Positions 35,544-49,442 of a DNA stretch of 64,000 bases are shown piece after piece (within the stretch, counting starts at the first letter, position 1; every line of letters begins with the position of its first letter). A program made the translations under genes and the position numbers. Under the pieces are notes generated by a model that had not been told where the DNA came from, searched no databases, and worked only from the letters and a program-made list of their open reading frames with translations. Origin of the DNA: Polytrichum commune (Eukaryota; Streptophyta; Polytrichopsida; Polytrichales; Polytrichaceae); contig OX485804.1 in assembly GCA_950295325.1 (NCBI GenBank), positions 44,518,001-44,582,000 on the forward strand. Reading direction: 5' to 3'.

Positions 35544-35727
35544 GGTGAATCCACCCCTTATAGAAGATTCAATGTCAGGGGCGGCCCCACCCACATCGCA
35601 GCCGTCCTCATCCCCGACGGCTGCGATGGCCGCACCCAGGTGCCAAGCCCACCCCGTCACCTCAGCTGAGGACCTGGGACCTGGGACCCGGAAAGAAAGA
35701 TGACCCTAGTATCACCACCTTATCCCT
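35544..35727 (+). promoter_or_regulatory. Promoter-proximal copy of the duplicated segment upstream of IF-3
   Basis: This is the second copy of the block at 34419-34575. It ends about 175 bases before the IF-3 start codon, so it probably covers the promoter and transcription start. It is more GC-rich than the upstream copy and carries a perfect 13-bp hairpin that the upstream copy lacks. Confidence 0.7.
35594..35628 (+). promoter_or_regulatory. Perfect GC-rich hairpin upstream of IF-3
   Basis: CATCGCAGCCGTC (35594-35606) and its exact inverse GACGGCTGCGATG (35616-35628) are separated by a 9-base loop. The hairpin lies about 275 bases before the ATG. It could be a 5'-UTR stem or a palindromic factor site; sequence alone does not decide. 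Confidence 0.7.
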
Positions 35728-35901
35728 CCCCCCCTCGCATCATCGCAGTTCCCAACTGCCAAACAAATTGCGCAAAATTTTGCTTCGCTTTGGTTTCGAT
35801 TCGGATTTTGTTGTCTGTCTGTCTGTTCCTGCCGTCTCGCAAGCTGGAAGCGACGACCAATTTGTCGCGGTCGTAGGATTAGGAGCAGCCCCTTGGAGGA
35901 G

Positions 35902-38900
35902 ATGGCAGTTCTTGGGGCACGCCCTTTCCTGTCTAGTTCACTTAAAGCTCAGAGCAGCACCTCCTACGGAACAGCTTCAATTCCGAGCAGCTCCTCTTCG
36001 TCTTGTTCGGGGAATTTCGGCGGCTGTTTGAGCAGCAACGCGGCGGAGGCGAATGACAGGTTCTGGAGTTCAGGAAGGGCTTGTAGTAGTAGCGCTCCGG
36101 GTAAACTCGGAGGGAGTAGTTTTAGGTTGCTTGTAGTTGGTAGGGCAGGTGGGTCTCGGCCTCCCGCGGGAGCTAGAAGGCCACGCATCACGGGGCCACG
36201 TCGGACACCACAAGATGAGCAGCAACAATCCGACGGGCCGCTCCTCAATGGCGACATCAGGTAACATAAGTCGTTTGTCGTCGTCGTCGTCGTCGTTGGC
36301 TATTGATTTTTGCAAGCTAGGGTTCCAAGAGTATGTAAGGTATAGTGGGAGATGTGGAGTCTGACGAGGTAGGGTGGAATGGCATGGCATGGATTGGAAC
36401 GGCAGAGTCCCTGTGGTCAGGTTATTGGACGAGGAACAAAACATGGTATGTGTACCTACCTACGCACCTTCCTATATTTGCAATTGTAGAAATTTTCTCC
36501 TTCTCTGGGGTCGAGTCTGTCCCATAGGTATCAAAATTTGGAAATTGATGTGCAATTTGAAAAAAGCAGCAACGGGTGCAAGGGGTTTGTTCCTTTATGA
36601 TTGGAGTATCTGGCAAGTGTGTACACCAAGGGTTTTATACTAGATAATGGTCATTGGGTGAACCTGGCTGAGAGCCAGTTCTAGGCCGATGTCCATTTTT
36701 TGATTTAAATTCCCATCAGGGAGAGAATATGCACACCTTAACCATTTGACGCGGAGGGTGGCATTTTGTGATTGGGGAAGGGGTTGACTTCCTCAAGCAT
36801 AACCCTCTCTCTCCCCCGCCCTCAATCTAGGCCATCCGGCGATCTCCATGATTGGAGGGTCCAAAGGGGAGGGGGGTGTGTGCCAAAATGTCCAGCAACC
36901 CCGCTCGGGCCGGGAGGCCCTCGAGTATACCTAGTCCATTCAGAAATTTCTAGACAATCTGTTGCACCATATCATTTTTGCGAGTGAGGTGGATGTGCTT
37001 GAATGTGTGGTTCGCCATAAGAAATCTCCTCCTCCTCCTCATGGAAATTACGTAAGTCTGAGGTGCACGGGTATGACTCAGTGGCTGGCTCGTGTAGGGG
37101 GTTCTCGCTTTCACAATTGCAGAATTCAGCTAGTTACTTTTGGGGTTTTACAGGGACTTGCGGATAAGTTACACTGAAAGCGGAGTTCAGTGTCTTTGAC
37201 TTTTTTGTCAATGTGTTCCATTGGATTTAGATGTATTCGGGAAATATTTATGTGTGTGGTTTCTGGTTAAATTCAAAGAGAGTCGCAGCTGCATTCGCAC
37301 ATCAAGCAAGTATGTCTTCCTGTGGATGGATTTAAAAATCTGTAGATAATGCTTAGTATAATCCTGAATGGCTGATGTCTGCAGGTAGGAGTTGTGCCAA
37401 CACAAGAAGCACTGCAACGGTCTAGAGACGCCGACCTTGACCTTGTAAGAGATTTTCCTGTTTTGGGCAATATTTCTTGTTGATGATCTAATCCTGTAAT
37501 GTGAAGAAAGTTCAGAGTTAGATTTGAAGCTCAATCTCAGAGGTCACCAAAATCAAACAACAGGTGTTAGGACCTTGGAGAGCACAAGAGGATGGAATTG
37601 CTTAAGACAGTTGTCTTGTCGGGACTCTTTTGGGTGTTGATTTTGTCAGTTAGCATTGGAGGTTATGGCAACAAGGAATAAACTTTAGTAACATTAGATT
37701 GGAACGTCTACAGCAAGGGCTGAATATTATTAACAACGTCAGATGCCAATCCACGTATATACAAACATTTTGAAGTGTTGTGGAGTTTGTCTAGCATTTC
37801 CATACGTGATGCATGACAGTAGTGCTGGGCATGCAGCCTGATGTTAATGCTTTTGGCATATAGATTTGGACACTAAACGTATTGACCTGTAACAAGCTGA
37901 TAATAACTCAGCAAAGAGCTTGTTACAGGTTGTGTTAGTTATTGAAACCTAAAATTCTCATGCAGAAGATGATAGAGATATGACAATTTATGCTGTTGTG
38001 TTGCAGGTGATGATATCTCCAGATGCAGACCCACCTGTGTGCAGAATAATGGATTACAGGTGAGCTTTACATTTATATATCTGGAAGTCCTCCTTTCTAT
38101 TTCAATTTCTTAAAGGACTTTGTTAGGTTGATCCTAATAGGTGCACTGATAATTCCACATTCTGTTGTGCCCAGCAAGTACAGATATGAACTGCAGAAAA
38201 AAAAGAGGGAGGCTCAGAAAAAGGCTGCAGGTAATTATTTTTACTTTCTCTTGATGTCTTTGGTCTTGGCTAGGTCTCAAATGGTAAAACCAAATTCCAT
38301 TACTGTAAACACGTGTGATACCATCATAAGCATCTTAGGAAATAGTAGACTATTAGATCCATATAGGTGTACAGTTGTGACGGAATAGATGCTTCAGTTC
38401 AGGAGTTTTGCAGTTTCATCACTCATTGATTCGAGTTCTTTGGTTTTGAAAACAATCCACATCTTCATGCATACCGTACCTAGCATTATAATCTCTGGTA
38501 AACAGAATTTTGGCTCCTGATGTTGACTTTTATGGATGACCTCTATGTGTTTGGAATATGTCCTCAATGTTTCCAAGTTCAAATATTGAAGAATTTATAC
38601 TGTGGGTTGAAATTGCTGACATGCTCTCTTTTCTATTTCTTGGTTTTGTGCGCTCCTCAGCAAGTCGGCAAGAGCTCAAAGAGTTGAAAATGAGGTATCA
38701 CTTTAATTCACACAATCTTGACAATCACTTCTCGCTGTTTTTGCAATGGTATATATCTTCCATGCATAGATGCTAAGAATAAATAGGCTTCTTGAGAGTT
38801 GATGCACTTGGCTTGGGGATTAGTAGTGGAGAGTCTCAGGAAGGCGTGAAATGAGAATAGCAGTCCGAGGCGCCTCTGATTTTTCAGTCTTCATGTCTTC

Positions 38901-40014
38901 AATCTTTGTCAGAGGTTTTGTGGCAATCAGACTGAAAATGGAAAGTTGTCAATGTATGGGCCAGATACAATATAGATACACATGATTATGATGTGAGGCT
39001 TCGAGCAGCAAAACGGTTTCTGCAAGATGGTGATAAGGTGGGTTGGTGATGAGTAGATTTGAGCATAAATACAGCTTTGCTACTCTTTTAGGGATTTTTT
39101 GTTTAAATCTAAGTGAAACCCTTGCTTTCTAATGTTGAAAAGCTCACTGATGCATCCTGGTTCATAGTGAAGTATCATATGTACCTTGAGTCGCATTACT
39201 ACCGATACATGTTCTTGGTGGAGATTATGGAGGATTTCCCTTATTGGTGTACTGAAACTGTGGTGAATGTTTAATTACTCTGCAAGAAGCATTTTTGGAC
39301 AATGTCATCAATATTATGGGTTTAGCAAGTATGTGTAGAAGAAGACCTTGGGGTTATTTTGGTAATTAAACATGGAGTCTCTCTCTCTTATTGTCTGCAG
39401 GTGAAAGTGGTGTGTCAGTTCAAGGGACGAGAAATGGATTTCAAAGATCTAGCTTTCAAACTGTTCCAAAGATTCTCAGATGATATCGGAGAGGTCCACC
39501 ACTCCACCTTCTTGAGATCAAGACAATACCACCCCTAAGATATGTTTAATTATCGAGAACCCTTATATTTCTACCTGGTTAGAGATAATTTCAAGGGTAT
39601 CAGGAAATTGTCCTTTGTTTAATTGCACATAATAGGCTATACTGGTAAATATGAGTTTATACGCTGATCATATGGCTGTGGAACATGTCTGCTGAGAACA
39701 GCTATCCAGAGAGAGGGAGAATATTTCTCTATGATGTATTTGACCTCAAAGTGACACTCTTTTTGTTGGGATTGATCTTGTTGTGTCTGCAGCTAGGAGT
39801 TACCGAAAGTAAAATGGCTATTGAAGGGCGACAAATGCTCATGACTATTGGACCGAACAAAACGGCTGTCGCAAAGTTGCAGGCCCAGGCTCAGTCTGCT
39901 GCTGATAAATCAAAGAGTAAAGGGCAAGAGGGTCCAAAGAGTGAAGCTCCAGATAGCGAAGAAGCAGCTGCGGATGTTGACGCACCGAAAAGCGAGGAGC
40001 CAGCCTCTGTCTGA
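35902..40014 (+). CDS. IF3: Plastid translation initiation factor IF-3 (329 aa, 9 exons)
   Basis: Exons: 35902-36260, 36406-36445, 37385-37444, 38007-38059, 38175-38230, 38661-38694, 38965-39037, 39401-39493, 39793-40014. All introns are GT-AG and in phase. IF-3 binds the 30S subunit, keeps it apart from 50S and checks start-codon choice. The N-terminus [19 protein letters not shown], rich in Ser/Ala and poor in acids, is a typical chloroplast transit peptide. The IF-3 N-domain starts at about residue 119 ([43 protein letters not shown]). A Lys-rich linker follows (to about 195), then the C-domain ([34 protein letters not shown], about 201-285). It ends with a 45-residue Lys/Glu/Ser/Ala tail, as plastid IF-3 proteins often do. 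The ATG at 35902 is the first in frame. Nuclear-encoded and plastid-targeted by inference. Confidence 0.95.
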
Positions 40015-40399
40015 TAGCCAGCCACACACATAGATAGATTGGATGTTATTTTATTCTACCCCATTTTTGCAATGATAATCTCTGCACTGATCTGTAGATC
40101 GTATCCAAGAAATCTCAAATGTATTTTTGATCCTTTGGCAGGCATCAGCGCACAGTCCTCCACTGGAACACACAGTTGTTTTCATATATTGGTGAGAAGT
40201 CTTTTATTTGTAAAATGTGTGTCTCAAATGACTCCTTGGCTATGGTTTCAAGAGTCCATGTTCACATGGTTGTATAGAACGGCTTCTGTAAGGTAGATGC
40301 ACCTATTTCAGTTTGCAACCTATTCCAGACACATAGCATATATTACATGGTTTCCAAAAAATTAAAAACCAAGTTGACCTAAGGATGACCTTTGTGAAC
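40015..40399. other. IF-3 3' flank
   Basis: This region should hold the IF-3 3' UTR. No further coding exon is seen; the 85-codon frame at 40039-40296 lacks a motif. Confidence 0.4.
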
Positions 40400-40788
40400 A
40401 TATGATGGATGGGTCTGAAGTGGCTCGCTTTTTTAATTGTACCTTATATTTGTTTGGTATGTAGTTTGGTGAGGAACAAAGAGCTAACATTATAAAGACA
40501 CATGTTTAAAAGAGGTTGGACGACGTCTTCAAATATTAATAAGTACTCTACACTCAATAGTGAACACAATTGGGAGGATTTGTGTATCCGGTTAAGAGAT
40601 CAACAAACATGCACTTCCAATAACCATAACTAAATCAGAGGAGGTTCAATTTTCAATCCAGTTTTACATTTGTTTCAGTGTAGATTTGCTAATGCGACAT
40701 GAGTTTTGTTGTGTAAATCTAATCAGTAGAAGTTGGAAAACGCGAAAAAAAGAACCAAGTAACACCCACATATCTTATGGCAAGTCCA
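40400..40788 (+). mobile_element. TA-family element copy
   Basis: Landmarks in order: GATGGATGGGTCTGAAGTGG, GTTTGGTGAGGAACAAAGAG, GACGTCTTCAAATATTAAT, CAACAAACATGCACTTCCAA, GTAGAAGTTGGAAAACG and the 3' end AACACCCACATATCTTATG. The interior is well preserved and the termini slightly eroded. Confidence 0.65.
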
Positions 40789-43700
40789 TTGTGTAGAACA
40801 TTGGGACGGAGAGGGAATTGTTGTATATGTGCGCACCTATCATTTATCCAACATCAAACCCTTGAAATAGTACATAGTCTGGAGGTTACTTTTATTAGGT
40901 GAATTGACATTGGGATTAACTTTAAAGACTCCACGTTAGTGCACTTGATGTCATATGAGATGAATCAGTAATAAGACTATAGGAGGTAAAGTTTTTATGT
41001 TGGATGGATGAGAGGGCGCTTGTATACGATAATTTCCTCTCTCTCATTAGGATAGAGACATGTGAGTTGAAATTTACACATGTAGGGCCACAAATTTACC
41101 GTTCACATTTTATTGAAAGGCATATGGCACGTCACTTGTGGTCCCACATTTTCACAGTGATGGGGTTTAAGGCAAGTCCCAAGGTTATGCAAGATGCATT
41201 TCATCCCATGTGTATGTGAGATGGGGTAGCGCAAATAGATGTACTAAAGTTCCTACTTACATGATCACAATGGGTTTGGAATAACTACAAACCTTAGACA
41301 ACTGCCAAAATAAGTATAGTTAAGTTTTTTTTTCAATAAATTTTAGGGAACAACTATACTTAACAAGAAAATATTCAAACCAATTTGATGAACAACTACA
41401 GTTAACTCGAAAAAAAATTAGACAACTATAACTATGTTCACTCTTGATTTGCTTGAGTTGAGGATCTTTAATATGCTCGGCCCACTGAGGATCATCAAGA
41501 AATGCCTTATACGATCACTCACAATGTTGGGCTCCGGAACAACTTTCTTGTACACCACCAACACAAATAACACACTAGTGACACTACAACACTACAACAA
41601 AATTCCGTGAACATGCTGCGCTCACTTCACTTAACTAGATATATATAACCATAATTAGCTAGATTTTTTGAAAGACCGAATTTAGAACAACTATAATTAA
41701 CTACATTTTTTGACACGTCAAATCGTGAACAACGAAAGGCAACTAGTTAACTAATCGTTGAATTAGTTGGTTAGTTGTCCAAGGTTTGAATAACTATAGC
41801 AACATAAGAACCAACATAAGAAATTGAGTTGTGATTCAAATGAGTTTTGTAGCTTTCGTATCCAATTTGGAAGGCTAACCCAAGGATATTATCGGCACAT
41901 AAATTGGATCATTGAAACACTCCAATTAGCAACCTATTGACCTAGATACACGCCCATCTATTTTGCCATGTGTCAACTACACAAGTCAATCTCAACAATT
42001 ACTAGGAGGCGCCCATGGGAGAATGACATGGGCCATACTATAAGCTTGCTCATGTTAATCACACATCGTATTGGTTTTAAAATCATGCCAATTCCTATTC
42101 ATGTGCATGGGTTCCATGTGTCCATACCACGGTTAAATTAGGGTTATTTTTTCCCATCTCGAACAACATGAAATGGTCACGTCACTCCATGTTAGCATCC
42201 CAACTACCTCCTAGTTGACTTCCTCAATCAACTTTCAACGTGAAGTCAATCCTCGGCCTACCAAAGAGTCAATTGGCGTGCTCTAAGAATCTTTTTAGGA
42301 AATAAAAATAATAAGAATTACATTGTTTGTTCTAGTTGACATATCGCGTTAAATTGACGTTCCACTCAATTGTTATAGTAGGATTTACTTGTTGACCGTT
42401 TCTTAAGAAGATAACCTCTCCGTGTGTGTTCTAAATCAACATGAAATGATCCCCATCTTTAACATTTATTGTAATAGCGTATAGACAAAAGAACGGTGTT
42501 GTAGTGGAGAACCCCCCCCCCTTTTGCCCCAATGATGGAAATAGGATGCGTAGACTTCATTGGGCTAGTTTACTTTATTAATATTATAATTATTACTCAA
42601 TATAAAAATGTAGATTTAATTTATTGTATGGCTTTGACATTCTATATCATGTATGTTAAGACATGGGTAGGAAGTCATTAGATGATGTTGTCGCTTGTAA
42701 GGTAGGCCCATTGCAAATTGATGATGTTGTACCATGAAGAACATGTCTTATTAATTAGACCATCTATTTCCACTACATTGAACACCATTTGGAGTTACAA
42801 GTTGCTATAGTTTTCTACATCCATTTTAATTTTGATTTTTTTTTATCAAAGATTTGTTATATTATTTATGCAAGAGTGTTTATGTTGGTCATGCCACACT
42901 ACCCAACATCAACGAACGCATGTCAGTGACAATGAGATTTGGACCTTTTACTTCACTTGTTGTTGGCCTTACAAGGAATGGCGTTTGGAAGCATGTAAGG
43001 GGATTCAATGGTGTTGATGCCACCAAAAGATCTAGCAAAAGACAAAACTATATGTGTGTCTTGTTTTCAAGCTATATTTTCCCCGATTTTGGGAACACAT
43101 CAGCCTCATTGTTTGATTGGAGGTTAAAAAGAAGGAGAAGAAAGCATTAGTGTTCATGACGCACACCGGTTCCCACAAAGTAAATTTGGTAAGAAACAAT
43201 CTCATATGCTCAAGAACGGCCTTAGTAGGCCTTGACTTTATCACTATAGCTAGCCTATTTGCAATGTATTTGTAGAATTTGCATTCTCGATGAGAAATTA
43301 TAGCACTAGATTACTTCATCTGACAATCAACTTCAATTGACTCCAATTTGTAAGCTAGGACTTCATTTGGTTAATTGGCGATGAAGTAATATATCAATCA
43401 TTTGTTGTGTCTTGTAAGTTAGGGTAATTAGATCATGCTTCTGATGTTTTACCCCATGCATTGACAATTCTAAAATCATTCAATGATTTCCTTGCACATT
43501 TTGAAAATAATATACAAAACTCTTGAAATAAGAATACCATTCATTTCCTACCACTTGCATCTCACAATGTGAGGAGGTTGTGATTCAAGTGCTTTCAAGA
43601 TGCTCCAAATGCTTAGGTTGTGTAGCAAAAAGCCCAAAACCATCTCAAATTTGGTGTTTGAATACTTCTCAATAGTGCATGGAAATGAAGATGATCAAAT

Positions 43701-43924
43701 AGAAGCAATGTTGGTTGATATATTCGTCATTGTACTCTTCTCTCTGTTGTGATACTTGGTCATTCTTCGAACACAATTCGCTATCACTGTTACTTTGTTC
43801 TTTTAAGCTCTTTCGTGGAACACTTTGTGCAGGTTTTGAAATGTTTCAACTTGCTCCAAATGGGGTGTGTCATATAGCACACATAGAACCGTTTTGAACT
43901 CGTCATCCAAAATACTCTTGAACA
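40789..43924. other. Intergenic between IF-3 and DNAAF1
   Basis: The stretch 41300-41760 has several diverged repeats of AACAACTATANTTAACTA in both senses, but no clear unit length. A C-homopolymer lies near 42514-42522. Frames at 42832-43150 have no motif. The DNAAF1 promoter and 5' UTR should lie at the right end. No other gene is supported. Confidence 0.4.
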
Positions 43925-46900
43925 ATGGCAAGGATGGGTCGGCCCAATGAAGTTGGCAACCTAGATGGCATGTTTGAAATGACAAAAGACTCCTTAAAGA
44001 AGCTATGCAAGGACTTGAAATTGTAGCATTTTTCCTCCTCCTCCTCAAATATTTGTTGCATAGTTGCATACAATTGACACAAAATCTGATCATTTGCACT
44101 CTCATTTGTGTACCTATTTCAATGTTGTTCCTAAATAATAACACGTTCGTGTCACAACAAGCCCCTTTGCAATTCATATTGCTTTTAAATATGCATGGTA
44201 GATTATTATACGCCATCATTTCTATTACAATTGTTGACATATGTTATTGACAATTTATTTTTAATTTTTTGGTTATAGGCTTGGTTTGGATGAACATGTT
44301 TTGTGTGTTGCAAACTTTTATGATGTAGGTATTCTAGTTGCCCAGAGCTCAACGAAGTAATTCACCTTCACCAAAAGGTACCTACTTACTATTGCTTAAC
44401 ATTTTTCTTATAATTTACACATTCCATTCTTGGCATAAAACTACAATGATTAGATGAAGACATCAATCAATAATACACATATCACACTTCAAGGTGGTGC
44501 AACAATGAACCTAATTATTAACTAAAACGTCAAATATTGCATTGCATGTCCCAATAGAGCTCTTATTAACCATTGACTTACAAATATATGTTGTTATTGT
44601 GTTATGCACAACAATCTTATTCCACAACATTATTTAGAAAGAAGAGCATGGTCTCTTTCCCTGGGAATAGTCTTAAATGGTTGTGTATGATTTTGGGAAG
44701 AAATAAAAATAAAAATGCAAGATGTAAAATCTTAGTGCATGTTCAACTTGAATATGAAGTGAAAGAAAGTGATAAAAATATTCATAATTAAGTTACGAAA
44801 GAGAACATGTGTCTTAGGATGAGGATTGTCATGCCAATTGATTCAAAGACTTGTTTGGTTCTATTCCGGGAACCAATTTAGGGTATAGTGACTATCCAAG
44901 CCCTTGAAGCATACACCGGCTTACGCACCATTTACCTTGAATGCAACGGTATGTCTTCTCAATATTTGTTTTGTAAGTTTTTATATTCAGAAAAGCATCG
45001 ATTAGCATGTCACTAATTACTCTTAATCTATTTATCCTCCCTCCAAGCTTAATTTGCTTTTGTGTTTGTTCCATGTTAGAGTTAGCTCTTAATCGATGAT
45101 GTTTTGAAAAGTGACAACATAAAACTTCTTTGGGGCATACACAGCGATATCAAAATTGGAGGGATTGGCACCTCTTATCAACCTTCGGTGCCTCTACTTA
45201 AACCAAGTACATAACAATCTTCATCAAATTTGCTTTGTAACGTATGTCTTATCCTTCAAGGTCATACATGACCATTAAGAACAATTCATTACTACGAGAA
45301 TAAAAACTTGTCCATTACAACTCATGCTGAGAAAATGCATAAATAAATCACTATGGTTGCCAACCGAAGGTTCTTGGCTGTAGTTTTTGGACAATGAGTG
45401 ACCACAACCCTCGAATTGACAATGAAAATGATGTATGCATGCATTTTCTTGTCATGAGTCGCAATGGCCAAGTCATAATGAATGCTTGCAATGAACAAGT
45501 TTTCTTCTAGTCTACTTGGATTTTCAGAAGTGACCTACTCAGACAATTTGAGACTGCCATAGAGGGCTCTCTATTCCAACACATAATAATCGTTTTCCAC
45601 TCAAAAACTGCCACATAGCATGCTCAAATTCGTTAAAACTCACTTATATCCCACATGGAAACTACATTCTCACACATATAAAGATGGAATAGAGAACCCT
45701 CTATGGCACATTATTTAGTTCAACGCAGTGGTCTACACCACCTTCCAAACATCGAAAATTTAAAACCAGATTTGGACCCAATATTTTTCAAATCAACACT
45801 AATATTGGCTTTGCAAGAATTATTTAGATGAAACTTGTCACCACCTTATCCTATCATATTGACGATTATTGAGTCATGTCATGATATATGAGGTTGAGGC
45901 ATCCATAGTCGACCATGTTCATTAAACTGCTCACTAGGGTCATGTAATACCGACATAGATGAGATCTATGTTTTTTAGGTCAACAAAGTTAAAGCTTATG
46001 TGGCATTGGCTTGTAATTGATTACTCTCATAACAATTTTGATAATTATTGTAGTCAAGGAGTAGCATTGAGATCAACAATTATGGGTTTACCTACGGATC
46101 GACCATGTGTAATCCTAGAATATGTGCTTCAAAATTTGTAACAATTTTCATATTCACGAATTGTTGTTTTTAAATGATTGCATTCTCCTTATAAATTTGT
46201 GTTTCATCACAAGATAAATTACACCCCACTAGTACTCCTAAACATATGCAAACTCTCTTATTCTATTAGTTGTAGATGCCTCGACCTTATGTATATAGTT
46301 CATGTGGGGTGGCTCAGATCCGAGGTCTTAACCTAGATCCCATGGGAACTCCAAGGTTAAGTTGCCTAAGGTTGGAATAGTACTTGGATGGGTGACCTTC
46401 CTAGCACTTGAATACATGTGCACCCTACCAACACCTATGATCCACCTAGTCACAGTGGAGGTATCCAGGTGAATTGGATGTTTTTAATTGACCATGTGGG
46501 AACCTAGGGGCTTGCCCTTGGGGGGAGATAGGTGTTGGCTAGCTTTGTCCACAACCGTTCAAGGTGTTCCCTTTCGAAAACATGCAAAAGTTGTCAAGGG
46601 CCCTTTGATTCTTGTTATGCCCATTTTGGGATTGCATATACACTTAACCCTTAACTTCCTAAGGAGGCATGTTTTGGGCTTTTGAATTACTCTTCAAGGC
46701 AATTTCATCCAAAAAGAAGGTGTTAGGAAGTCACAATGGGTATCATTGTGTTCTTCGTGAAATTGTCTTGTCAATGGCGATGGTCCCATTCCAATATGAA
46801 AAGATGGTTGTTCACAAGACATTTTTAAAGTCAAGAATGAACTAACTTTCCCCTTTTGTTGATACATTACTGTATACAATAACCCCATATTGTTTTGATT

Positions 46901-49408
46901 GAAAAGAGTCAAAATTTTATGGACTCTTTCTCTTACCTCGTAGTGTATGTTTCTACCTAATATAATCATGGGAGTTTTGACTCTAATTTTATTGCATATA
47001 TTTCTCACAATTTTTCAAAGTTTAATGATTCTAAACCATATTATTAACAAATCACAAAACTACTAAATATTGTGACCGTATTGATGTGATCTCAAAATCA
47101 CTAGCAACAACTTTTCTTTTTAAGTACAATAAAACTTGCGCTCTAGAAAGCTTACTTTTAGATGATCTAACGAAACCGTAATATACTTCAAGAAGTTAAG
47201 GGTTAACACTAACTCAAAAACGAAGCAACACTACAATTCACACCGGTGGCAACATCGGAGTCATCTCTCTTCTTTCTAGTTCATGTATGTGTGTTTTTAT
47301 AGAGGTCATTGAATTTCATCTACATTGAAATATTGGAATATGGTTTGCACATGAGTCTCAACCAAAGTAAGAATGTTGGAATAAAAGAGCTCGAGTCTAC
47401 GATATGTCTATTGAAGTTGTTTTCCTTTTTAGAATCTTGTGGAGCATATAAGCGGGTTGGAACCCCTACAACATCTCGAAATACTTGATCTCGCAGACAA
47501 TCAAGTACAAATGCAACAACCCAATCTCATTTATGAACTTTTTTTTGTAGATGGAATGACTTTTTTATCTACCACTTGTTGATGGCAAGGTTCATAACAT
47601 TAGTCAACACATACTTTCAACTGGGAGTTTAAACACGGGAGTTTAATCACAACATCTTGGATATCCTTACACTTCACGTTATAATGTCAGCCTGGTGATA
47701 TGGAAAGACCCTTGCTCTGTTGAGTAATGTTATGTTGGTGCTCACTCTGTTGGAAGTTCTCTACACAAATAGGCTCCTCGACAACCCAATAACTATGGTT
47801 CTAATACACTTTCAATTGGGTGGGCCATGCAATCCTAGGAGTATAATCACAACATCTTGCATGTTCTTACACTCCACGCTACATTGTTAGCATGATCATA
47901 TAGGAACTTTTTTTGTGGATGGAATGATTTTTTGTCGACCACTTGTTGATGGCAAGGTTCATAACATTAGTCAACACATACTTTCAACTGGGAGTTTAAA
48001 CATAGGAGTTTATTCACAACATCTTGGATATCCTTACACTTCACGTTATAATGTCAACCTGGTGATATGGAAAGACCCTTGCTCTGTTGAGTGATGTTAT
48101 GTTGGTGCTCACTTTGTTGGAAGTTCCATGCACAAATAGGCTCCTCATCAACCCACTAATTATGGATGTAATACACTTTCAATTGGGTGGGCCATGCAAT
48201 CCTAGGAGTACAATCACAACATCTTGCATATCCTTACACTCCACGCTACAATGTCAGCCTAGTGATATAGGAACACCCTTGTTTTGTTCAGTAATGTCAT
48301 GTTTTGGTGCTCACTCTGTTGGAAGTTCCCTACACAAATAGGCTCCTCAACATCCCATGAACTATGGCTCTGATACAATTTCAATTGGGTGGACATGCAA
48401 TCCTAGGAGTATAATCACAACATCTTGCATATTCTTACACTCCACGCTGCAGTGTCAACTTGTTGATATAGGAAGACCCTTGCTCTGTTGAGCAATGTTA
48501 TGTCGGTGCTCACTTTGTTGGAAGTCCCATGCACAAATAGGCTCTCCCAATAACCCACTGATTATGGCTCTAATATACTTTCAATTGGGTGGGCCATGCA
48601 ATCCTGGGAGTATAATCGTAACATCTTGCGTACCCTTACACTCCACACTACAATGTTAGCATGATGATATAGGAAGACCCTCGCTCTGTTGAGCAATGTT
48701 ATGTTGATGTTCACTTTGTTGGAAGTTCCATGCACAAATAAGCTCCTCAATAGCCCACTAACTATGGCTCTAATTTTTACGTACATATGTATGTTTGTTG
48801 TTGTGCTATTGTACCACATAGATACGGAAAGTGAGAGGATTGGATTGTTTGCCTCAACTACGACAATTGAATTTATCGGGAAATTGTATAAAATCGGCGG
48901 ATGATGTGGTCCACTTGATGGTATGGCCCTTTTTCATAGTAGAGGATCCTATGATGTAAATTCAATCACTTCCAATAAATGGCAATGTTCAAGACACACC
49001 ACCAAACCAAAATATCCATGTCAAAATAGAGATCAACCATGTAAGAGATGGTCTCTTCACCCATGGATTACAAAGATAGAGCACGATCACCCAAGATTGG
49101 TCACCATTTTCAACCCATGCTCCGTGTTTCTAAGTAGTTATCTAAGTAAATCAAACATCTACATAATAACGATGGTTGTACGAATGTAGGATTGCAAGAG
49201 CATCCGATCACTTGACATGTCCAAGAATAGGATTGACAACGAAGAGGCTTTACATGTGTGTGTTCTCTCTTTCTCTACTATATATATAGAGAGATTATTG
49301 TATGTCCATATTGTAGGAGGTCAACATTGATTGTTGGGCTTGCCTAAGCAAACAACTATACCAAGTAGGATATTTAGTGTCACTTATTATTTGGAGTTAC
49401 ACAATCAT

Positions 49409-49442
<34 letters not shown>

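Noticed and set aside
43803-44240. Minus-strand 145-codon frame
   Set aside because: It overlaps DNAAF1 exon 1 and intron 1 on the other strand and has no recognisable motif; it is treated as a chance frame.
46307-46425. Functional 5S rRNA gene
   Set aside because: Length and order fit 5S, but conserved positions in and near the A box and in the 5' stem are changed, it is a single copy in an intron, and it is joined to a repeat tail.
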